64,000 bases of DNA from Paenibacillus sinensis (lineage in GTDB: Bacteria; Bacillota; Bacilli; Paenibacillales; Paenibacillaceae): assembly GCF_019904155.1 (NCBI RefSeq), contig NZ_JAHCMB010000049.1:106607-170606 (forward strand), written 5' to 3'. Both the position numbers and the translations under genes were made by a program. Position 1 is the first letter of the stretch. Each line of letters opens with the position of its first letter. Shown here piece by piece: positions 51,943 through 60,730 of the stretch. A model generated the notes under the pieces. That model had not been told where the DNA came from and searched no databases. It saw nothing but the letters and a program-made list of their open reading frames with translations.

Positions 51943-52661
51943 GCAAAAAGACGTTGCCATGCGGCACCTTGTACGGTATTGGCGTCGGCCCCGGCGATCC
52001 GGAGCTTGTTACGCTGAAGGCGCTTCGGCTGATGAAAGAATGCCCCGTTATCGCCTTCCCGAAGAAGCGGATGGGCGGCGCCTCTTATGCGCTGGAGATC
52101 GTAGAGCTGTATATCGACACAACGGAGAAAAATATGCTCGGGCTCGTCTTTCCGATGACGCGGGACCAGGAAACCCTCGACCGGGAGTGGGGGGCGACGA
52201 TCGCCCTCTGCTATGAACAGCTGAAGGAAGGCCGCGACATTGCCTTTGTCACGGAGGGCGACCCCAATCTGTACAGCACCTTTATCCATCTGGCGCGTCT
52301 GATGCGGGAGCGGCATCCCGAAATTCCGGTGCTGTCCGTTCCGGGCGTAACCTCCGCTCTTGGCGCGGCCGCCCGGCTCGGAATGCCGCTGGCGGACGGC
52401 GACGACCAGGTCGCGATTATACCGGCGACCCTTGACCGCGCGGCCATGAGGAAGGCGATCGAGGAACATGACGCGGTGGTCTTCCTGAAGGTAGCCAAAG
52501 CGCTCGACCTGATCATTGAGGTGCTGGAAGAGATGAACCTCGCAGACAAGGCGTCGGTCGTGATGAAGGCGACCTCGCCGGGAGAAATGATCTGGCGTGA
52601 CGTGCGGGAACTGAAGGGCCGTGAGCTGGAATACTTGACGCTGATGGCGGTGAGAAAATAA
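51939..52661 (+). CDS. cbiL: Cobalt-precorrin-2 C20-methyltransferase CbiL
   Basis: This 240-aa tetrapyrrole methylase performs the first ring methylation after cobalt insertion. It has GTLYGIGVGPGDPELVTLK at the N-terminus, VTEGDPNLYSTFIHLARL and SVPGVTSALGAAARLG. The start overlaps the cbiET stop (ATGA). Confidence 0.94.
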   Translation: MSKKTLPCGTLYGIGVGPGDPELVTLKALRLMKECPVIAFPKKRMGGASYALEIVELYIDTTEKNMLGLVFPMTRDQETLDREWGATIALCYEQLKEGRDIAFVTEGDPNLYSTFIHLARLMRERHPEIPVLSVPGVTSALGAAARLGMPLADGDDQVAIIPATLDRAAMRKAIEEHDAVVFLKVAKALDLIIEVLEEMNLADKASVVMKATSPGEMIWRDVRELKGRELEYLTLMAVRK

Positions 52662-53455
52662 TGAAGCTCGAACCAAAGGTTTACCTCGTTGGCGCAGGAC
52701 CCGGCGACCCGGACCTGATCACTGTCAAAGGGCTGCGAATTCTGGAGCATGCCGATTTGGTGCTGTACACCGATTCTCTTGTCAGCGAAGAACTGATCGC
52801 CCGTGCTTCTGCTGATGCCACGGTGCTGCGAAGCTCGGGCATGAATCTGGAGGAGCTGGCCGAGACCATGGCCGAGGCTGTCCGCGCCGGGAATAGCGTG
52901 GCCAGAATCCACACCGGCGATCCTTCTCTTTACGGCGCTATATTGGAACAGATGGCGCTGCTTCGCCAGCGCGGCATCGCTTACGAGATCATCCCGGGCG
53001 TCAGCTCCGTTTTCGCATCGGCAGCTGCGCTTGGCGCGGAGCTGACGGTTCCCGATTTGACCCAGACGGTGATCCTGACCCGGGCAGAAGGACGAACGCC
53101 TGTGCCGGAGCGCGAGCAGCTGCGCAGCCTTGCCGCGCATCATTGTACTGTGGCACTGTTCCTGAGCGCCGGGCTGGCTGAAGAAGCCGTCTCCTCCTTC
53201 CTGGATGCGGGCTGGTCGGAGGATACACCGGTTGCCGTTGTTCAGAGGGCGACCTGGCCGGATCAGATTATCGTACGGACAACATTGAGACATCTCGTCC
53301 GCGACATCCGGGACGCAAAGATCGACAGACATGCGATGATCCTCGCAGGCTGGGCACTTGATCCGGAGCTCGGCGAGCGCGGTCTTCACCGCTCGAAACT
53401 GTATGACCGTTCTTTCACCCACGGTTACCGCCAAGGACTAGCGGAACATGAGTAA
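52661..53455 (+). CDS. cbiF: Cobalt-precorrin-4 C11-methyltransferase CbiF
   Basis: This 264-aa tetrapyrrole methylase acts at C11. It has VYLVGAGPGDPDLITVKGL, the SAM-site RIHTGDPSLYGAILEQM, and IIPGVSSVFASAAALGAEL with the CbiF-typical LTRAEGRTPVPERE. Its start codon shares the last base of the cbiL stop (TAATG), so the two genes are translationally coupled. Confidence 0.95.
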   Translation: MKLEPKVYLVGAGPGDPDLITVKGLRILEHADLVLYTDSLVSEELIARASADATVLRSSGMNLEELAETMAEAVRAGNSVARIHTGDPSLYGAILEQMALLRQRGIAYEIIPGVSSVFASAAALGAELTVPDLTQTVILTRAEGRTPVPEREQLRSLAAHHCTVALFLSAGLAEEAVSSFLDAGWSEDTPVAVVQRATWPDQIIVRTTLRHLVRDIRDAKIDRHAMILAGWALDPELGERGLHRSKLYDRSFTHGYRQGLAEHE

Positions 53456-54602
53456 GCGTTATGCCGCAGTCGCAATTACCAAACACGGAGTGGAGACGGC
53501 GCGCAGACTTGCGGAAGCCTTCCGGGATACAGACGTGTTCGCTCCCGGCAAATTCGCCCGCGGAGATGAAGCGCCGCTTGGCATCACACTGTTCGAAGGG
53601 CCGGTCAAACCGCTGCTGGCACAGTTGTTCAGTACCTACAATGGTCTGATTCTGTTCATCTCACTTGGCGCTGCTGTGCGGATGATTGCGCCATTGCTGG
53701 AGGATAAAACGCGAGATCCTGCGATCGTCGTGGCGGATGAACTCGGTCTGCATGCCATCAGCATGCTGTCGGGTCATCTTGGCGGAGGGAATGAGCTAAC
53801 GCTGAAGGTGGCGGAGGCGCTTGGCGCCCATCCGGTGATTACTACGGCCTCAGACGTGCAAGGCACAATTGCCGTCGATCTGTTCGGCCGCCGGTTCGGC
53901 TGGGAGATCGAGAACTTCGGAAAGACGACAACTGTCAGCGCGTCTGTGATCAATGAAGAGCGTATCGCTGTAATCCAGGAAGCGGGCGAGCCTTCGTGGT
54001 GGGAACGGGATAATCCGCTTCCGTCGAACATCACATCATACCGCAGCGCGCTGGACGCAATGGAGGCTGGCTTCGATGCAGCGCTCGTTGTAACGGACCG
54101 TTTGCTGGAGCAGGAGGAAGAGCAGGCGCTGCTGGGCAACGGGATTCTGTACAGGCCCAAATCGCTGATTCTCGGAATCGGCTGCAACAGGGGAACCTCT
54201 GCCGAGGAAATTGAACAGACAGTGCTGTCCTCGCTTGCCGAGCTTCGGCTGTCTGTGAAGAGCGTTCGTGGAGCCGCCACCATCGATCTGAAGAAGAATG
54301 AACAAGGTCTGCTGGACGTCTGCCGGAAATATGGCTGGACACTGGATTTTTACAACCCGGAACAATTGAACGAAATTCCTCTCCGCAATCCCTCCGAGAC
54401 GGTATACCGACATACCGGGGCGTATGGAGTCAGCGAGCCCGCCGCTCTACGCGCATCAGGAGCGAGTGATTGGCTGTTGGAGAAAAAAAAGCAGGGAAAC
54501 GTGACATTATCCATTGCCCGTATTCCTGTTTCCACCCCTGAATCGGTATCCGGGCTACCTCGTTATGAGAGATGCGATGAGGAAGGAGGGGGACGGACAT
54601 GA
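53448..54602 (+). CDS. cbiG: Cobalt-precorrin-5A hydrolase CbiG
   Basis: CbiG (384 aa) opens the lactone of cobalt-precorrin-5A with loss of the C2 unit. The N-terminal half shows YAAVAITKHGVETARRLAEA and the conserved ISMLSGHLGGGNELTLKVAE. The C-terminal CbiG domain starts at LILGIGCNRGTSAEEIE. It overlaps cbiF by 8 bp and cbiA by 4 bp. Confidence 0.93.
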   Translation: MSKRYAAVAITKHGVETARRLAEAFRDTDVFAPGKFARGDEAPLGITLFEGPVKPLLAQLFSTYNGLILFISLGAAVRMIAPLLEDKTRDPAIVVADELGLHAISMLSGHLGGGNELTLKVAEALGAHPVITTASDVQGTIAVDLFGRRFGWEIENFGKTTTVSASVINEERIAVIQEAGEPSWWERDNPLPSNITSYRSALDAMEAGFDAALVVTDRLLEQEEEQALLGNGILYRPKSLILGIGCNRGTSAEEIEQTVLSSLAELRLSVKSVRGAATIDLKKNEQGLLDVCRKYGWTLDFYNPEQLNEIPLRNPSETVYRHTGAYGVSEPAALRASGASDWLLEKKKQGNVTLSIARIPVSTPESVSGLPRYERCDEEGGGRT

Positions 54603-56023
54603 ACGGGAAGCGAAGCCGGATCGTCATTGCGGGCACGGGCAGCGGCGTAGGCAAGACCACAGTAGCCATCGGCCTGATGGCAGCCTTGAGACGCCGGGGG
54701 CTTCAGGTACAAGGCTTCAAATGCGGCCCGGACTATATTGATCCGACTTACCATACGGCTGTAACGGGCAGGGAATCGCGGAACATCGATACCTGGATGC
54801 TGCCGACCGAGACAAATCGTGAAATTTTTCTCAGAGCATCACACGATGCGGATATCTCCGTTATTGAGGGTGTCATGGGACTGTATGACGGTAAAGAAGC
54901 TCTGTCCAACACCGGATCGACGGCAGAAATAGCCTCGCTGCTTGCCAGTCCTGTGATCCTTGTTGTCAACGCGCAGAGTCTGGCCCGCAGTGCGGCGGCT
55001 GTTGTGCTGGGTTATCAGAAGCTGGACGAGAGCATCCGGATCGCCGGGGTGATTGTTAACAAATGCGGAAGTGAACGGCATTACGCTATCGTTAAAGCCG
55101 CGATTGAGCAGGAATGCGGCATACCGGTGGTCGGGTGGCTCAAAAGAGAATCCGCTCCCGGAATTCCGGAGCGGCATCTCGGTTTAATACCGGCCATCGA
55201 ACGCGGTGAACTCGCCGATCTGTTCAGCGAGACGGCTGATAAGGTCGAAGCCGGGATCGATCTTCATGCGATTCTGACTATCGCAGAAGAAGTGCCGGAG
55301 CTTGAATGGCCCAAGCAGCGGCTGTTCGGCGATCCGGCCGCAGCAGGCTCCCACCCTGTGATCGCCGTCGCCAATGATGCGGCATTCAACTTCTACTACA
55401 GGGAGAACCTGGAGCTGTTAGAGCAGTATGGAGCGAGGCTGATAGTCTTCAGTCCGCTGGCTGGAGACCATTTGCCGGAGGAAGCCGACGGCTTGTATCT
55501 TGGCGGCGGATTTCCCGAAGAGTACGCCGCCGGTCTGGCCGCGAATGAACTGCTGAAGCGAACGCTGCATAAGCGGGTTCAGGAAGGCATGCCGCTGTTC
55601 GCCGAGTGCGGGGGATACATGTATCTGGCCCGCTCGATTACGGACCGCGCCGGAACGCTGCACGTCATGGCGGGATTGGTCCCCGTTGACATCGCCATGC
55701 AGGACCGGCCTGCCGCGCTTGGATACCGCGAAGCCAAGGCCACCCGGGATTGCCTGCTCCTGAACGCGGGTGAGATCATCCGCGGACATGAATTTCATTA
55801 TTCCCGGTTGGTCCCTAGCGTCGAGGAAGTAACAGAATCCTATCCATACGCCTTTGAAACGACAGGCTCGCGCGGAACGGGGCTGGAAGGCTATCGTTCG
55901 GGTAATCTGCTCGCCGGGTATACGCATGTCCACTTCGCTTCGAACCCCGCGGCGGCGGAACGCTTCGTGAGGCGCTGCCTCGAATACAGCCGGAAGAGAG
56001 GATTGGCCGATGGAACAGACTGA
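54599..56023 (+). CDS. cbiA: Cobyrinate a,c-diamide synthase CbiA
   Basis: CbiA (474 aa) amidates the a and c side chains using glutamine and ATP. The N-terminal ATPase domain has IAGTGSGVGKTTVAIGLMA and GFKCGPDYIDPTYH. The class I glutaminase domain has GLYLGGGFPEEYA, the catalytic cysteine in LFAECGGYMYL and the histidine in IRGHEFHYS. The length is normal. It overlaps cobO by 14 bp. Confidence 0.95.
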   Translation: MNGKRSRIVIAGTGSGVGKTTVAIGLMAALRRRGLQVQGFKCGPDYIDPTYHTAVTGRESRNIDTWMLPTETNREIFLRASHDADISVIEGVMGLYDGKEALSNTGSTAEIASLLASPVILVVNAQSLARSAAAVVLGYQKLDESIRIAGVIVNKCGSERHYAIVKAAIEQECGIPVVGWLKRESAPGIPERHLGLIPAIERGELADLFSETADKVEAGIDLHAILTIAEEVPELEWPKQRLFGDPAAAGSHPVIAVANDAAFNFYYRENLELLEQYGARLIVFSPLAGDHLPEEADGLYLGGGFPEEYAAGLAANELLKRTLHKRVQEGMPLFAECGGYMYLARSITDRAGTLHVMAGLVPVDIAMQDRPAALGYREAKATRDCLLLNAGEIIRGHEFHYSRLVPSVEEVTESYPYAFETTGSRGTGLEGYRSGNLLAGYTHVHFASNPAAAERFVRRCLEYSRKRGLADGTD

Positions 56024-56567
56024 TCCAGAATATGTCCGGAAAGGCTATACCCTCGTCTATACAGGCGATGGCAAAGGCAAAACGACAGCCGCCATCGGCC
56101 TGGCTGTCCGGGCTGCCGGACAAGGGTTCAAGGTGCTCATTCTGCAATTTATCAAATCATCCGGACGGATCTGCGGCGAGCATATTGCGCTACGAAAGCT
56201 GGGAGTGGACATCCGGTCGCTTGGCGCAGGTTTTACCCGGACCGGGTCACCGGAGTTGCATCGGGCCGCACTGAAAGAGGCCTGGAGGACGGCCCGTGAT
56301 GAGGTGATGGGAGGCGGCTGGGATGTGGTCGTGCTGGATGAGATCAACAACGCGCTGGCAATCAGCCGTTTTCCGGTTGACGATGTGCTGCCAACTGCCG
56401 AGGTGCTGGAATTGATCGCCAGCAAGCCAAGCCATGTGCATCTTGTGCTTACCGGACGCGAGGCGAAGCCGGAAGTGATGGAGGCGGCCGAGCTGGTGAC
56501 CGTGATGCAGCCGGTGAAGCATTATTACCGGGATGGCGTTCCCGCCATTCCCGGAATCGAATTTTGA
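56010..56567 (+). CDS. cobO: Cob(I)yrinate a,c-diamide adenosyltransferase CobO/BtuR
   Basis: This 185-aa CobA/CobO/BtuR-type enzyme transfers the adenosyl group from ATP to Co(I) corrinoids. It shows the P-loop YTGDGKGKTTAAIGLAVRAA, VLILQFIKSSGRICGEHIAL and VVLDEINNALAI. The protein is complete. It overlaps cbiA at its start. Confidence 0.95.
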   Translation: MEQTDPEYVRKGYTLVYTGDGKGKTTAAIGLAVRAAGQGFKVLILQFIKSSGRICGEHIALRKLGVDIRSLGAGFTRTGSPELHRAALKEAWRTARDEVMGGGWDVVVLDEINNALAISRFPVDDVLPTAEVLELIASKPSHVHLVLTGREAKPEVMEAAELVTVMQPVKHYYRDGVPAIPGIEF

Positions 56568-56602
56568 AAGAAGCCCGAGTTGCAAGGAGGGGAAAACGGC
56601 CT

Positions 56603-57217
56603 GTGACGGAGTCTGGAAACAAGAAAATGATTCTCGCCACCGGCGGCGCGCGGAGCGGCAAGAGCCGGTTCGCCGAGCAATACGCCGGCGAGCTGGACAG
56701 CGCATCGGATGGCTCTGCCATCTATATCGCCACTGCCCAGCTATGGGATCATGAGATGCGCGAACGGGCGGAGCTTCACCGCAGGCGGCGTCCGTCAGAG
56801 TGGCGGACAATCGAGGAGCCTTATGCTTTGGAGGAAGAAATCCGGCGGTTGTCCAGGGAGCCGGTATCCGTTGTTCTGATCGACTGCCTGACGTTATGGC
56901 TTTCGAACCTGCTGCTTATGCCGGGTGAATCGGGACAAGAGCTATGGGAGAACCATGACCATCGCGAGGGTATTTTGCGGCGGGTGGAGGATCTGGCCCT
57001 TCTGCTGAAGCAGGCGCCTTTCTCGTCTGTTGTTGTCACAAATGAAGTGGGCGATTCACTGGTTCCCGACTATCCGCTGGGCAGAGTGTTCCGTGATATC
57101 GCCGGGCAGGCCAACCAGCTTATGGCGGAGCACGCCGACGAAGTGTTTCTGGTGGTATGCGGCTTGCCCGTTAACCTCCGCGAAGCGGCATGGCGGCCCG
57201 CTGGAGGAAGCCAATGA
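56603..57217 (+). CDS. cobU: Adenosylcobinamide kinase/guanylyltransferase CobU
   Basis: CobU (204 aa) phosphorylates adenosylcobinamide and transfers GMP to it. It has the P-loop TGGARSGKSRFAE and RAELHRRRRPSEWRTIEEP with the guanylylated histidine. DCLTLWLSNLL and VTNEVGDS complete the pattern. A TTG-initiated frame at 56564 overlaps cobO, but GTG 56603 lies ten bases after AGGAGGGG and gives the family start. It overlaps cbiB (ATGA). Confidence 0.93.
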   Translation: MTESGNKKMILATGGARSGKSRFAEQYAGELDSASDGSAIYIATAQLWDHEMRERAELHRRRRPSEWRTIEEPYALEEEIRRLSREPVSVVLIDCLTLWLSNLLLMPGESGQELWENHDHREGILRRVEDLALLLKQAPFSSVVVTNEVGDSLVPDYPLGRVFRDIAGQANQLMAEHADEVFLVVCGLPVNLREAAWRPAGGSQ

Positions 57218-58200
57218 GCTTGCAGGGAAGCTTGTACATCCTGGCGGCCATCGGTGTGGATTGGCTGATCGGTGATCCGCGCGGCATTCCGCATCCGGTA
57301 GTTGGAATCGGGAAGCTGATCTCGCGATTGGAAGGGTTTCTGCGCAAATGGGGAACAGGGCGGGCCAAAGAGCGTGCGCAGGGTGTGCTGCTTGCGATAA
57401 TAGTGCCGTCCGCTGCGTATGGAGCCGCCTGGCTTGTCTTGTGGCTATGCGGTCTCCTTCATCCCGCAATCCGTTCCCTGGCTACGGTGTGGCTGATCTC
57501 CACCACGATTGCAATCAAGGGCTTGGGTGATGCGGCCATGCAGGTGTTCCATCCTTTGAAGGCCGGAAACCTGGCTGGTGCAAGAGCTTCCGTCGGCCTC
57601 ATCGTCGGCAGGGACACGGGGAATTTGACAGAGAAGGAAATTACCAGGGCCGCCGTCGAGACTGTTGCCGAGAATATCGTCGATGCCGTGGTTTCACCGC
57701 TCTTCTATGCGCTTCTTGGAGGAGCTCCGCTGGCTTTGCTGTACAGGGCAGTCAACACGCTGGATTCCATGGTCGGCTATAAGAACGACAAATATCGCTA
57801 TTTCGGCTGGGCTTCCGCCCGGCTTGACGATGTCCTCAATTATATCCCGGCCCGGATAACGGGACTGCTGCTGTATCTCTGCGCCCTGACTGCCCGCAGA
57901 CTTGACGCTGCGAATGCCTGGCGAGTTATGCACCGGGACGCTTCCAAGCACCCAAGCCCGAACAGCGGCATTCCGGAAGCGGCGGTTGCCGGGATGCTGG
58001 GGGTTCAGCTTGGCGGGCTCAACAGTTACGGCGGGGTCTCGTCCGAGCGTGCCCGGATGGGAACTGCCAGCCGGGAGCTGGCCGCCGAAGATATTCGGAA
58101 GGCGGTCAAGATTTTGAGACGGACTGCGGTGATTCTCGCATTGCTGCTGGTGCTTGGTCATCTTACAGCATGGCTGCTTACGGGCAAAATCCGAATGTAA
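57214..58200 (+). CDS. cbiB: Adenosylcobinamide-phosphate synthase CbiB
   Basis: CbiB (328 aa) is a membrane enzyme that joins aminopropanol phosphate to adenosylcobyric acid. DWLIGDPRGIPHPVVGIGKL at the N-terminus, GRDTGNLTEKEITRAAVETV, VNTLDSMVGYKNDKYRYFGW and HPSPNSGIPEAAVAGMLGVQ are hallmarks. Several hydrophobic segments are present. ATG 57214 overlaps the cobU stop and has GGAGGAAG upstream. Confidence 0.95.
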   Translation: MSLQGSLYILAAIGVDWLIGDPRGIPHPVVGIGKLISRLEGFLRKWGTGRAKERAQGVLLAIIVPSAAYGAAWLVLWLCGLLHPAIRSLATVWLISTTIAIKGLGDAAMQVFHPLKAGNLAGARASVGLIVGRDTGNLTEKEITRAAVETVAENIVDAVVSPLFYALLGGAPLALLYRAVNTLDSMVGYKNDKYRYFGWASARLDDVLNYIPARITGLLLYLCALTARRLDAANAWRVMHRDASKHPSPNSGIPEAAVAGMLGVQLGGLNSYGGVSSERARMGTASRELAAEDIRKAVKILRRTAVILALLLVLGHLTAWLLTGKIRM

Positions 58201-58214
58201 TGGAGATGCGTGAT

Positions 58215-58988
58215 ATGAGACAATGGCTGGCTTCTTTGATTGTGGCGCTTCAATTCCTCACCCGGCTGCCGATTCCAGTCCGGGTGGATTATAACAAGCA
58301 CCACGTAAGCCGCAGCTTACTGTTCTATCCGCTGTCTGGAGCGGTGATCGGGGCGATTGTTAGTCTGGCGGCGGCTCTCCTTCCGCACGAAGCTGCGCCA
58401 CTGTCGGCAGCAGTGCTGCTGCTGGCCTGGGCCATGCTGACCGGAGGACTGCATTTGGACGGTTTGATGGACACGGCTGACGGAATCGGCAGCCACCGGC
58501 CGAGGGAGCAAATGCTGGAGATTATGAAGGACAGCCGAGTCGGAGCGATGGGCGTGCTTGCCGCAATTTTTGTGCTGCTCCTGAAGTGGGCGTCTCTTTG
58601 GACCCTGCTTACCCGGCTAGATCATAGGCCTCTACCCGAGAGCGCCTGGTTTGGCATACTGCTGACCATCCCGGCGCTGAGCCGGTGGCTTATGGCAGCC
58701 GCCATCATCCGCCTGCCTTATCTAAGAGGGGAACAGGGCATGGGAGCCTTGTTCCGGGAAGCGCGTCCCCGCTATCTATGCGGGGCATTGATGCTGCTGC
58801 TCATACCGTTGTTTCTGTGGCATTCGGCGGACTGGCTTTGGATCTCGCTCGCCCAGATTGCGGCGGGCGGGCTGTTCGCCGGCTATTTTGTCAGGAAGCT
58901 TGGCGGTTTGACCGGCGATACCTATGGTGCATTGAACGAGCTGGTGGAGACCGCAGGCTTGCTTGCCGCGGCGTATTTGATGGTATAG
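58215..58988 (+). CDS. cobS: Adenosylcobinamide-GDP ribazoletransferase CobS
   Basis: CobS (257 aa) is a membrane enzyme that joins adenosylcobinamide-GDP and alpha-ribazole (phosphate), the last assembly step. IVALQFLTRLPIPVRVDYN, GGLHLDGLMDTADGIGSHR, MLEIMKDSRVGAMGVLA and TGDTYGALNELVETAGLL are typical. In-frame ATGs at 58200 and 58206 are less well placed than ATG 58215, which has GGAG nine bases upstream. Confidence 0.94.
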   Translation: MRQWLASLIVALQFLTRLPIPVRVDYNKHHVSRSLLFYPLSGAVIGAIVSLAAALLPHEAAPLSAAVLLLAWAMLTGGLHLDGLMDTADGIGSHRPREQMLEIMKDSRVGAMGVLAAIFVLLLKWASLWTLLTRLDHRPLPESAWFGILLTIPALSRWLMAAAIIRLPYLRGEQGMGALFREARPRYLCGALMLLLIPLFLWHSADWLWISLAQIAAGGLFAGYFVRKLGGLTGDTYGALNELVETAGLLAAAYLMV

Positions 58989-59008
58989 AAGGACAGGAGA
59001 GGATTGTT

Positions 59009-60106
59009 ATGCTGGAGCGAAACGGCCATGGAGGAGACTTGACGACGGCGCAGGAATTGTACGGTGTGCCGGCCAGGCGGATGCTGGATTTCAGCGCGAA
59101 CATCAATCCGCTCGGACCTCCGCCGGGACTCCGGGATGTTCTGGCGCGGGAGTGGGAGAGTCTTACCCACTATCCCGACCCCGAATCCCGGGAGCTGAGA
59201 AGAGCCATCGCGGCCAAATATGAGGTGAACGCCGCCTCGATTCTGACCGGGAACGGGGCCGCAGAGCTGATCGATCTGATCGCTCGCACCCTGAAGCCGA
59301 CGAAAGCGGCGGTTATTGAGCCCGCCTTCAGGGAATATGCCGAGGCAGCGATCAAGGCTGGAGCTGAGATTATGGCCGTGCCGACTTATGCGGAGCATGA
59401 ATTCGCGGTCCCTGAGGAAGAACTGCTTGACGCATGTCGGGAAGCGGATCTGCTGTTTATTGGACAGCCCAACAATCCTACAGGACATTGGTTATCCCGG
59501 GATACGCTGTTGCGTTTGATGGAAACTGCTGCCTCGCACAACACGGTGATCGTAGCGGATGAAGCATTCCTTGATTTTTTTGAACAAGAGCGGGAACTGA
59601 CTCTTATCCGGGAAGCGGCTGAATCCAGACATCTCATTGTCACCCGGTCGATGACCAAGTTCTATGCGATACCGGGGCTGCGGCTAGGATATGCTGTAGC
59701 GCATCCGGATATGGTCAAGACTCTGAAGGAGATGCAGGTACCGTGGAGCGTGAACCATTTGGCGCAAGCCGCTGGAGTCTTCTCGCTGGCGCAGACCGAA
59801 TACGAACGACAGACGAGGCAGATCATTGCTCAGGAACGGTTATGGCTGGAACAAGAGCTAAGATCGATGGGCTGCTTCCCGTATCCGGGTCAGGCCAACT
59901 TCATCCTTGTCCGCCTTGGTGAGACAGCCCCGAATGCCGCGGTAGTGCAGCGCATGCTGGGCGCTCAGGGAATTTTGGTTCGCCGATGCGCCGGATTCAA
60001 GGGGCTGGACGACCGCTTCTTCCGCATCGCTGTTCGAACGCGTCCGGAGAATGAACGGCTTGCAGCCGCTCTTCGGAACACACTTGAGTGCGGGCAGGGA
60101 GCCTAA
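59009..60106 (+). CDS. cobD: Threonine-phosphate decarboxylase CobD
   Basis: This 365-aa PLP enzyme of the histidinol-phosphate aminotransferase fold makes aminopropanol phosphate for CbiB. It has MLDFSANINPLGPPPG, LFIGQPNNPTGHWLSRDTL, VIVADEAFLDFFEQE and the PLP lysine in VTRSMTKFYAIPGLRLGYA. An open frame extends far upstream over cobS, but ATG 59009 with AGGAGAGG is the only start that fits the family. It follows cobS by 20 bp. Confidence 0.93.
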   Translation: MLERNGHGGDLTTAQELYGVPARRMLDFSANINPLGPPPGLRDVLAREWESLTHYPDPESRELRRAIAAKYEVNAASILTGNGAAELIDLIARTLKPTKAAVIEPAFREYAEAAIKAGAEIMAVPTYAEHEFAVPEEELLDACREADLLFIGQPNNPTGHWLSRDTLLRLMETAASHNTVIVADEAFLDFFEQERELTLIREAAESRHLIVTRSMTKFYAIPGLRLGYAVAHPDMVKTLKEMQVPWSVNHLAQAAGVFSLAQTEYERQTRQIIAQERLWLEQELRSMGCFPYPGQANFILVRLGETAPNAAVVQRMLGAQGILVRRCAGFKGLDDRFFRIAVRTRPENERLAAALRNTLECGQGA

Positions 60107-60703
60107 GTGGGCGGCATCGGCATCGGTTCGCAACGTCAAAGTCCTTCCAGGATTATTCTGGCGAGACACGGCATGACGGATTGGAACAGCGAGCGGCGCT
60201 ATCTCGGAACAACCGACATACCGCTAAATGAGATGGGCTTAATTCAGGCAAAGGAGCTTGGCGGCGCGCTGGCCCATCATGGACTGGAGGCCGTCTTTTG
60301 CAGCGATTTAAGGCGTACCCGCGACACTGCCCTTGAGGTACAGTGGGCTATTAACAACACCGAAGGGACATATCTTCCGCTGATTCCGGACGCGAGGCTC
60401 CGAGAGATCGACTTCGGCGCGATCGAAGGCTGGACATACGAGGAAGCGATGAAAGGTTGTCCGGATGAGGTGACCCGCTGGTACGATGATCCGGAGAATA
60501 TCCCGCCGCCGGGCGGCGGGGAGACGCTGGCCATGCTGCGAGGCAGAGTCTCCAATTTCATGGAAGAGCTTCACGCGCTGCCTTACAGCTCTGTGCTGAT
60601 CGTGACCCATGGCGGGGTCATCAACGCATGGCTTGAGCATATCGGCGCCAAGTCCTTCTGGGGTAAGCCGCTGAAGCATGGAGAATGGATTGAATGCGGT
60701 TAG
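60107..60703 (+). CDS. cobC: Alpha-ribazole phosphatase CobC, histidine phosphatase family
   Basis: This 198-aa phosphoglycerate-mutase-type phosphatase removes the phosphate from alpha-ribazole phosphate or adenosylcobalamin phosphate. The phospho-histidine motif LARHGMTDWNSERRYLG and the second histidine in VLIVTHGGVINAWL are intact. Placement in the B12 operon supports CobC rather than another phosphatase of the fold. The start is GTG 60107 with CAGGGAG upstream. Confidence 0.88.
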   Translation: MGGIGIGSQRQSPSRIILARHGMTDWNSERRYLGTTDIPLNEMGLIQAKELGGALAHHGLEAVFCSDLRRTRDTALEVQWAINNTEGTYLPLIPDARLREIDFGAIEGWTYEEAMKGCPDEVTRWYDDPENIPPPGGGETLAMLRGRVSNFMEELHALPYSSVLIVTHGGVINAWLEHIGAKSFWGKPLKHGEWIECG

Positions 60704-60730
60704 AAACCAGAAATCGGGAGGTGAGGAAAT